A DNA stretch of 64,000 nt from DASXUX01 sp036504595 (lineage in GTDB: Bacteria; Planctomycetota; SZUA-567; H5-PLA8). The DNA is taken from assembly GCA_036504595.1 (NCBI GenBank), contig DASXUX010000067.1, positions 62,001 through 126,000 of the forward strand, written 5' to 3'. Shown here piece by piece: positions 58,042 to 64,000 of this stretch. The notes under the pieces are model-generated. The model saw only the letters and a program-made list of their open reading frames with translations. It searched no databases and was not told the origin of the DNA. The position numbers and the translations under genes were made by a program. Within the stretch, counting starts at the first letter, position 1. Every line of letters begins with the position of its first letter.

Positions 58042-60774
58042 ATGCGTCCGGGTCGCACGCTGAAATACTCGGGCCTGCTTTGCGCGACGGTACTGCTGAG
58101 CACACCTGCTTCCCTGCTCGCCGCTTTTGCTCCTGAAAAACCCAATGCGATCAACTTCACGCCGGAAGAGGCGCGCTTCGTGCGCTTCGTGATCAACGCG
58201 TCGTCGCAGGGCGAGCCGTGCATCGACGAACTGGAAATCTATGCGCAGGACGGCACGGAGAATCTGGCTCTGGCCAGCACCGGCGCGAAGGCGACAGCCT
58301 CTTCGTGCCTGGCCGGCCACGCGATTCACCAGATCGCCAATCTCAACGACGGCCAGTACGGCAACAGCCACAGTTGGATTGCCGCCAGCAGCGGCAAAGA
58401 GTGGGCTCAGATTGAGCTGCCCAAAGCGGCGAAGATCGCGAAGGTAGTTTTCTCCCGCGACCGCGAAGGCAAGTTCCGCGACCGCATGCCCACGGCGTGT
58501 GAAGTCATGCTCTCCACCGACGGTCAGAAGTGGAAGACGGTCGCGCGCGTGGGCGATGCGGCGCCCGCTGTGTCCGCGTTGCCTGCAGGGCCGCTGAGCG
58601 AAGAAGATCTCATCAAGTACGCATTCGCGACCGAAGCGCGCATGCTGCAAAAAAGCGGCGTCAGCGACCCGCTGGAGCATGCATTGAAACAATATGAGGA
58701 CATGCTTGAACGATTTGCCGCCATGAGCATTGACCTCAGCCCGATCGAACGCGACAGGCCGAACTGTCTCCGAATGCAGTATCGTTTGGCCCAAAAAGAA
58801 AGTAATCACGACGAGATCGAGAGGCTTTTGGGTGTCGCGCGAAAAGACAAGCGGGAACTGTTCTTTCGCGAGCCCAGCCTAAAAGACCTGCAGAAGATTC
58901 TGGTGGTGAAGCGCCAACCCTTTAGACCTTCGCACAACTACAGCGATTTACTTGATTCGACCGGCGCGCCCGGCGGCAGCATTTGCATTCTGGAAACGCC
59001 ATTCCACTCTCGTCTTCAGCCTTCGCGGGCCAAGCTCATCACCCTCTTCGAAACCAAAGACGGCGTCGTGCGCGATCCGATGGCCAGCTTCGACGGCAAG
59101 CGCATCTACTTTGCGTATAAGAAAACGAAGCAGGACTACTACCACCTGATGTCCGTCAACGCCGACGGCAGCGACCTGAAGCAACTCACTGACGAACCCT
59201 TCCACGACTTCTATCCGTGTCCGCTGCCGGACGGCGGCCTGGCGTTCATGACCACGCGCTGCCACGCGCGGTTCTTGTGCTGGCGGCCGCAGGCCTTCGT
59301 GCTTTTCCGCATGGATGCCGACGGCAAGAACATGAAGCCGCTCTCGTACGCGAACCTGAGCGAATGGGGGCCCTCGGTGATGAATGACGGGCGCATCATC
59401 TGGACGCGCTCGGAATACATCGACAAAGGCTCGGACTTTGGCCACACGCTGTGGGCGATTCGTCCCGACGGGACGCACCCCGAACTGATCTTCGGCAACA
59501 ACACGCGCTACTGCTACATGAATGGCCGCGAGGTTCCGGGGACGCGCGAGCTGCTCTGCACGCTGATCTCGCACGGCGGCGATCTGAACGGGCCGGTCGG
59601 CCTCATCGACCTGGACAAGCGGCAGCTTGGAGAAGCCGCGGTGAAAAACATCACGCCGGACAGCAAGCAGCGCTTCCACATGGACTGGGCGCAGCGCGAA
59701 TGTTTCCGCGACCCCGTGCCGATCAGCCGCGACTACTACCTGTGCAGCCACGCGCCCGAAGATCGCTTCGGCATCTACGTCATCGATCGCTACGGCAACC
59801 GCGAAGCCCTCTACCTCGACACCAGCATCGGCAGCATGGCCCCGCAGCCGCTGAAGGCCGTGAAGACGCCGCCCGTCCTCGGCGGCCTCCCCGACGCCTC
59901 TCAAGCCTCAGGTCTCAAGCCTCAAGCCTCTGACGACGGCGAGCTCTTCGTCAGCGACGTGTATCAGGGCCTGGAGCCGGCCGTGAAGCGCGGCAGCGTC
60001 AAGTACCTGCGCGTGTGCGAAGAAGTTCGTGCGGAACTGCTTCAGTTGCCGAGCGGCGAGTACCAGCAGGACCACCCGGCGTTTGAAGACTGGTACGCCA
60101 CGCCGACGCACAAAGTAAAAGGCCCGTTCGGCTGGCCCAGCTATGTCGCGAAGTCGGACTTGGGAATCGTGCCCGTCGAAGAAGACGGCAGCGCGAGTTT
60201 GCGCGTGCCGGCCGGCAAGGTGATCTACTTCGAGGCGCTCGACGAGAAGTTCAACGAACTCCAACGCATGCGCAGCGTGCTGCAGCTTCAGCCCGGCGAA
60301 AAACGCGGTTGCATCGGCTGCCACGAAAATCGTTCAAGCGCCCCGCCAACTCACAGCGCAATGGCCTTCCGCCGCGAACCGAGCAAACTTCAGCCGCCGT
60401 CATGGGGCGGCGTGCCGTTCTCGTATGAAAAGATCGTGCAGCCAGTGCTGGACGCGCAGTGCGTGCGCTGCCACGATGCCAACGACAAAAACAAGCTCAA
60501 CCTGACCTCCGCGCGCGACAAGGAGAAAGTGCCGGCGTCATACCGCACGCTGATTGAGCGGGGTTGGGTGAATTACTTCGACATGACATGGGGCCGCGAG
60601 CACAACAAAGCCGCGCCGCTCAGCTTCGGAACAGTGAAAAGCAAGCTGCTGCCGTTCATCGAGGCGCCGCACTACGACGTGAAGCTTACCCCCGAAGACC
60701 AGCAGCGCATCAAGTGCTGGATTGATCTGAACTGCCCGCTCTGGCCGGATTATGTGTATCGCCCGCTGCGGTAG
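58042..60774 (+). CDS. HzsA-like secreted PD40 propeller protein with two c-type haem sites and F5/8-like domain
   Basis: A 910-residue exported protein (signal core SGLLCATVLLSTPASLLAA). Residues about 40-190 resemble an F5/8 C discoidin domain (ARFVRFVINASSQGEPCIDELEIY). Residues about 300-700 form a PD40/WD40-type propeller (ASFDGKRIYFAYKK, MDADGKNMKPLSY). The C-terminal part has two haem c motifs, CIGCH (757-761) and CVRCH (807-811), after the stretch typical of the hydrazine synthase alpha family. That family is widespread outside anammox bacteria, so hydrazine synthesis is not implied. Two haems and a propeller point to periplasmic electron transfer or redox catalysis. The residues DASQASGLKPQAS come from a heptamer array. 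Confidence 0.88.
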   Translation: MRPGRTLKYSGLLCATVLLSTPASLLAAFAPEKPNAINFTPEEARFVRFVINASSQGEPCIDELEIYAQDGTENLALASTGAKATASSCLAGHAIHQIANLNDGQYGNSHSWIAASSGKEWAQIELPKAAKIAKVVFSRDREGKFRDRMPTACEVMLSTDGQKWKTVARVGDAAPAVSALPAGPLSEEDLIKYAFATEARMLQKSGVSDPLEHALKQYEDMLERFAAMSIDLSPIERDRPNCLRMQYRLAQKESNHDEIERLLGVARKDKRELFFREPSLKDLQKILVVKRQPFRPSHNYSDLLDSTGAPGGSICILETPFHSRLQPSRAKLITLFETKDGVVRDPMASFDGKRIYFAYKKTKQDYYHLMSVNADGSDLKQLTDEPFHDFYPCPLPDGGLAFMTTRCHARFLCWRPQAFVLFRMDADGKNMKPLSYANLSEWGPSVMNDGRIIWTRSEYIDKGSDFGHTLWAIRPDGTHPELIFGNNTRYCYMNGREVPGTRELLCTLISHGGDLNGPVGLIDLDKRQLGEAAVKNITPDSKQRFHMDWAQRECFRDPVPISRDYYLCSHAPEDRFGIYVIDRYGNREALYLDTSIGSMAPQPLKAVKTPPVLGGLPDASQASGLKPQASDDGELFVSDVYQGLEPAVKRGSVKYLRVCEEVRAELLQLPSGEYQQDHPAFEDWYATPTHKVKGPFGWPSYVAKSDLGIVPVEEDGSASLRVPAGKVIYFEALDEKFNELQRMRSVLQLQPGEKRGCIGCHENRSSAPPTHSAMAFRREPSKLQPPSWGGVPFSYEKIVQPVLDAQCVRCHDANDKNKLNLTSARDKEKVPASYRTLIERGWVNYFDMTWGREHNKAAPLSFGTVKSKLLPFIEAPHYDVKLTPEDQQRIKCWIDLNCPLWPDYVYRPLR
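59901..59928. repeat. Heptamer array TCAAGCC inside the HzsA-like gene
   Basis: TCAAGCC-TCAGGTC-TCAAGCC-TCAAGCC, read in frame as SQASGLKPQAS between propeller and haem domain. Confidence 0.85.
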
Positions 60775-60810
60775 CCGAAACATCTTGCCGCAGAGGACGC
60801 AGAGAAGAAG

Positions 60811-60857
60811 AGGGTTCGGGGTTCAGGGTTCAGTGAAGGCCGCTACCCTGAACCCTG
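60811..60857. repeat. Heptamer array GGGTTCA with inverted ACCCTGA arm
   Basis: GGGTTCG-GGGTTCA-GGGTTCA at 60811-60833 and ACCCTGAACCCTGC at 60844-60857, preceded by a CAGAGGACGCAGAGAAG repeat. Confidence 0.8.
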
Positions 60858-60955
60858 CTGTCCTCCGTGTCTGCTGTCTGGTAAACGAGACGGTCATCGT
60901 GTATAAAGAGTATGTCTGTTTCGCCCGGCGGTGTGCCGGGCATTGTTGTTGGTAA

Positions 60956-61043
60956 AGAGTCTGGAGTCTGGAGTCCAGGAGTCTGGAGTCGGCGGCCTGA
61001 AGGCTGTTGGACTCTAGACGCTTGACTGCCGGACTCAAGACTG
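60956..61043. repeat. Inverted heptamer arrays upstream of lepA
   Basis: GAGTCTG-GAGTCTG-GAGTCCA-GGAGTCTG-GAGTC (60956-60990) faces GGACTCT-AGACGCT-TGACTGC-CGGACTC-AAGAC (61008-61043). The second arm ends a few bases before the lepA ribosome binding site GAGG. Confidence 0.85.
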
Positions 61044-61052
61044 AGGTTCTTA

Positions 61053-62876
61053 ATGAGTACCGACCTGACACGTAATTTCTGCATCATCGCGCACATCGAC
61101 CACGGGAAATCGACGTTGGCCGATCGGCTGCTGCTCAAAACCGGCGCGATCTCCGAACGCGAGTTCCACAACCAGATGCTCGACGACATGGATCTGGAGC
61201 GCGAGCGCGGGATCACGATCAAGGCCAGCGCGGTCACGGTCGAATACAAGCGTCCGTCGGACGGCAAGACGTACATCCTCAACCTGATCGACACGCCCGG
61301 CCACGTGGACTTCAACTACGAAGTCTCGCGCAGCCTGGCCGCCTGCGAAGGCGCTCTGCTGCTGGTCGATGCGACGCAAGGCGTGGAAGCGCAGACCGTC
61401 GCCAACGCGCTGCAGGCGTTCGAACACAAGCTCGACATCATTCCGGTGCTGAACAAGATCGATCTGGCTTCCGCTCAGATCGACGCCAGTGCGGAAGAAG
61501 TCGAACACGTGCTGGGCATTCAGCAGGAGCGCTGCATTCTGGCCAGCGGCAAGGAAGGCACCGGCGTCGACGAAATCCTTGAAGCGGTCGTGACCAACAT
61601 CCGCATGCCGCAAGGAAGCGATGACGCTCCGCTGCGCGCGCTGATCTTCGACTGCAAGTACGACGACTACAAAGGCGTGATCACGTACGTGCGGCTTGTG
61701 GATGGCAAGATGAAGCCGGGCGACAGGATACGCATGCACCACTCGGGGCAGACGTATGAAATCGCCGAAGTCGGGCGCTTCCGGCCCAAGCCGGTTCCGT
61801 GCGATTCGATGTCGGCCGGCGACGTGGGCTACATGACGGCCACGCTGAAAGACATTCATGAAGTGAAGGTCGGCGACACGATCGAATCGGCGCTGACGCT
61901 GAAAGGTTCCGTCCCGCCGCTGCCGGGCTACAAAGAACCCAAGCCGATGGTGTTCTGCGGCCTGTTTCCGGCCAACGCCAACTCGTTTGAGACGCTCAAG
62001 CGGGCGCTCGACAAACTGGCGCTCAACGACAGCGCCTTCGTGTATCAGGCGGAGAACTCCGACGCGCTGGGCTTCGGCTTCCGCTGCGGATTCCTCGGCC
62101 TGCTGCACATGGAAATCGTGCAGGAGCGGCTGGAGCGCGAATTCAACATTGAACTGGTGCAGACGGCTCCCAACGTAACCTACGAGATCGAACAGCACGA
62201 CGGCAAGACGATGCTGATCACGTCGCCCAGCAAAGCGCCGGACCCATCGTTGATCAAGGCGTACCGCGAGCCGATTGCGAAAGTGCAGTTCATCATTCCC
62301 GTCGAGTACATTGGCGTGGTGATCAAACTGGCCGAGGACCGGCGCGGGAAGTTCATCAAGCAGGACTTCATCGGCTCCAAGCGCGTGATGGTGGAATACG
62401 AGTTGCCGCTGGCGGAGATCGTTTTCGATTTTTACGACAAGCTGAAGTCGGCGACCCGCGGCTACGGCACGATGGACTACCACTTCATCGGCTACCACGA
62501 AGCGAAGCTGGCGAAGGTTGACATACTCGTGCACGGCACGCCCGTCGATGCGCTGTCGATGATCTGCCACCGCGAGACGGCTGAGCAGCGCGCGCGGCGA
62601 GTGCTGATCCGGCTGCGCAAGGAGATTCCAAAGCATCTGTTCGTGATCTCGCTGCAGGCGGCGATCGGCGGGAAGATCATCGCTCGCGAAAGCATCTCCG
62701 CGACGGCCAAGAACGTGACGAGCAAGTGCTACGGCGGCGACATCACGCGCAAACGGAAGCTGCTCGAAAAGCAGAAGGAAGGCAAGAAACGGATGCGCTC
62801 GCGCAACATCGGAGCCGTCGAAGTGCCGCAGGATGCCTTCCTCGCCGTGCTCGATACGCGGGACGACGAAGAATAA
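61053..62876 (+). CDS. lepA: Elongation factor 4 (LepA), back-translocase GTPase
   Basis: A 607-residue translational GTPase. G motifs: AHIDHGKST (G1), RGITIKA (G2 region), DTPGH (G3), NKID (G4). EF-G-like domains II, III and V follow, and the C-terminal LepA-specific domain (from about residue 490) includes the family signature AAIGGKIIARESISATAKNVTSKCYGGDITRKRKLLEKQK. It acts on the ribosome to promote back-translocation or biogenesis. The start at ATG 61053 has GAGG six bases upstream, right next to the inverted heptamer arrays, which may therefore fold into the leader RNA. Confidence 0.97.
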   Translation: MSTDLTRNFCIIAHIDHGKSTLADRLLLKTGAISEREFHNQMLDDMDLERERGITIKASAVTVEYKRPSDGKTYILNLIDTPGHVDFNYEVSRSLAACEGALLLVDATQGVEAQTVANALQAFEHKLDIIPVLNKIDLASAQIDASAEEVEHVLGIQQERCILASGKEGTGVDEILEAVVTNIRMPQGSDDAPLRALIFDCKYDDYKGVITYVRLVDGKMKPGDRIRMHHSGQTYEIAEVGRFRPKPVPCDSMSAGDVGYMTATLKDIHEVKVGDTIESALTLKGSVPPLPGYKEPKPMVFCGLFPANANSFETLKRALDKLALNDSAFVYQAENSDALGFGFRCGFLGLLHMEIVQERLEREFNIELVQTAPNVTYEIEQHDGKTMLITSPSKAPDPSLIKAYREPIAKVQFIIPVEYIGVVIKLAEDRRGKFIKQDFIGSKRVMVEYELPLAEIVFDFYDKLKSATRGYGTMDYHFIGYHEAKLAKVDILVHGTPVDALSMICHRETAEQRARRVLIRLRKEIPKHLFVISLQAAIGGKIIARESISATAKNVTSKCYGGDITRKRKLLEKQKEGKKRMRSRNIGAVEVPQDAFLAVLDTRDDEE

Positions 62877-62944
62877 ACGGCTGAGCGCGCGCCAATGGCG
62901 ATTCGGTGCTGGGGTGCTATACTGACCTTGGGAGACAGACGAGA

Positions 62945-63604
62945 ATGAGCGCCGACTTGATGGACAAACTTAAACAGTCGCCGCAACTGCCAAAGTACGT
63001 CGAACGGGCGCAGCGTTACCTTGAGGAAGAACGTCGCCGCCGCGAGGCTTTCTACGAACAAATCCGCGAGGACCAGAAAGCCGAGTTCATCAACGGGGAG
63101 GTGATCGTGCACTCGCCGGCGCAGGTTCGACACACCGCGACTGAAGGCAACATCTATAAGCTGCTGGACACTTACGTGCAGCGGCACGAGCAGGGCTGGG
63201 TGGGTTTCGAGAAGGTGCTGATTTGTCTTGCACGCAACGACTATGAGCCCGATGTGGTCTATTTCGGTCCGGCGAAAGCCGGAGCGATCACACCCGAACA
63301 ACAGCGCCTCCCAGCGCCGGACTTGGTCGTCGAGGTTCTCTCGCCCTCAACGGAAAGCACGGATCGCGGAACGAAATTCGAGGACTATGCGGCCAATTCC
63401 GTCATGGAATATTGGATCGTCGATCCTGCCAGTGAAGTGGTCGAACAATACCTGCTCAAAGGCGAAGGTTACCAGCTCGCGCTGAAATCAGGTTCCGGCG
63501 AGTTGCGCAGCACCGCGATAGAAGGGCTCGTTCTTCCGATCCGGGCATTTTTCGATCGTGGAGAGAATCTCAAAGCATTGCAGACGATCGTTGGCGGGAC
63601 GTAA
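62945..63604 (+). CDS. Uma2-family (DUF820) putative endonuclease
   Basis: A 219-residue protein of the Uma2/DUF820 family, which has a PD-(D/E)xK nuclease fold. Visible catalytic region: FINGEVIVHSPAQVRH (Glu of the conserved GE), YEPDVVYFG (the acidic Asp), PDLVVEVLSPSTESTDRGTKFEDYA (E-V-x-S and Lys). That is the full PD-ExK pattern. The natural role is unknown; some members occur in mobile elements. ATG 62945 is chosen; a longer start at 62906 lacks support. It is followed by a DUF433 antitoxin-like gene. Confidence 0.9.
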   Translation: MSADLMDKLKQSPQLPKYVERAQRYLEEERRRREAFYEQIREDQKAEFINGEVIVHSPAQVRHTATEGNIYKLLDTYVQRHEQGWVGFEKVLICLARNDYEPDVVYFGPAKAGAITPEQQRLPAPDLVVEVLSPSTESTDRGTKFEDYAANSVMEYWIVDPASEVVEQYLLKGEGYQLALKSGSGELRSTAIEGLVLPIRAFFDRGENLKALQTIVGGT

Positions 63605-63642
63605 GACAAGGTGTGTGGCTTCTTGGCGAAGGGATTTGGGCC

Positions 63643-63873
63643 ATGGAGTGGAGAAACCGAATTACCGTTGATCCGAAGGTGCTCGTTGGCAAGCCCGTGA
63701 TCAAGGGCACGCGCCTGGCAGTCGAGTTCATCGTCGAACTTCTGTCGGAAGGCTGGACCGAGCAGGAAGTGCTTGAGAGCTATCCAGGAATTGTAGCAGA
63801 GGACATTCGTGCGTGTCTTGCCTACGCCTCAACTGTTTTGCGCGACGAAAGGGTGTTTCTCACAAAAGCGTAG
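63643..63873 (+). CDS. DUF433 antitoxin-like protein
   Basis: A 76-residue DUF433 protein: ITVDPKVLVGKPVIKGTRLAVEFIVELLSEGWTEQEVLESYPGI then VAEDIRACLAYAS. DUF433 proteins are small helix-turn-helix-type antitoxins that pair with DUF5615 PIN-like toxins. The next gene begins at once after this stop (TAGATG), the usual layout of such a pair. ATG 63643 is preferred over 63613 because the conserved part starts there. Confidence 0.9.
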   Translation: MEWRNRITVDPKVLVGKPVIKGTRLAVEFIVELLSEGWTEQEVLESYPGIVAEDIRACLAYASTVLRDERVFLTKA

Positions 63874-63969
63874 ATGCGACTGTTGGCGAACGAGAATTTC
63901 CCCGGTCCGGCCGTAGAAGCTTTGCGAAAAGCCGGCCATGACGTTGCGTGGATTCGCACGCTCACCTAG
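63874..63969 (+). pseudogene. Truncated DUF5615 PIN-like toxin
   Basis: From ATG 63874, 31 codons read MRLLANENFPGPAVEALRKA and then GHDVAWIRTLT before TAG at 63967. This matches the first strand and helix of DUF5615 (Mut7-C-like PIN) toxins, normally over 100 residues, with the first acidic position (usually DEN) changed to Asn. The reading after the stop does not continue the family sequence. The toxin is therefore probably inactive. A sequence insertion just beyond the window is another possibility. Confidence 0.75.
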
Positions 63970-64000
63970 TCTACCCGTGTGAAACAAAATGGCTGACAAG

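Noticed and set aside
58042..60774. True hydrazine synthase and an anammox lifestyle
   Set aside because: Only a homologue of the alpha-subunit fold is present, with an added discoidin-like domain; no other anammox gene lies in the window.
1552..61043. CRISPR arrays as an explanation of the many short repeats
   Set aside because: Units are 7-10 bp and contiguous, with no spacers of 30-40 bp, and no cas gene is present.

Overview
The window is GC-rich bacterial chromosome, most likely from the Planctomycetota or a neighbouring PVC-type lineage. The support is content, not a marker gene: a HzsA-like PD40/c-type cytochrome protein, a Ser/Thr kinase with a discoidin-like tail, many secreted hydrolases and BNR or kelch proteins, a small membrane protein of a type I associate with this group, and unusually repeat-rich intergenic DNA. 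YdbH/YdbL-type envelope proteins suggest two membranes. DapB and an amidase suggest a diaminopimelate peptidoglycan. No rRNA, tRNA, CRISPR array or phage gene was recognised.

Layout. 1-5.5 kb: aldo/keto reductase (cut by the window), metallophosphoesterase, Nfu scaffold, then an overlapping pair made of a pseudophosphatase/cytochrome and a membrane-anchored zinc-ribbon protein. 5.5-5.9 kb: a gene-free stretch with two perfect 16-bp parS-like palindromes. 5.9-17.2 kb: a large kelch-repeat surface protein, a second aldo/keto reductase, an alpha/beta hydrolase, larC, dapB and a LarA-like gene. 17.4-22.3 kb: a YdbH/YdbL-type pair. 22.3-31 kb: GH51 arabinofuranosidase, an O-antigen ligase-like protein, and a coupled set of a GH42/14-like hydrolase with two SIS-type proteins. 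31-37.3 kb: ettA, rlmH, ACT and BON proteins, and a divergent copper ATPase. 37.4-47 kb: hypotheticals, a BNR protein, smpB, an amidase, a kinase and a four-helix-bundle gene. 47-57.8 kb: a DinG-type helicase, secreted and coiled-coil proteins, a TerB-like protein and an M14 carboxypeptidase. 58-64 kb: the HzsA-like protein, lepA, a Uma2 nuclease and an antitoxin with a truncated toxin.

The most striking layer is repetitive DNA. Most gaps carry a short array of 7-bp units, usually followed by an inverted array of the same unit so that the two arms can pair. The unit differs between loci. A 9-bp version flanks the four-helix-bundle gene on both sides. Other palindromes (CCCCTCTCCC type, CACGCTT type, GCCGGC type) are also dispersed. 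Several of these repeats lie in frame inside conserved genes, and one appears to supply most of a signal peptide. A 180-bp element with 16-bp perfect terminal inverted repeats and a 9-bp target duplication sits inside one of the heptamer arrays.

The genes do not form one pathway. Visible functional themes are polysaccharide turnover (GH51, GH42-like, amidase, O-antigen ligase-like, SIS proteins), translation and ribosome maintenance (EttA, RlmH, SmpB, LepA), envelope lipid handling (YdbH/YdbL-like) and metal handling (CopA, LarC, Nfu).
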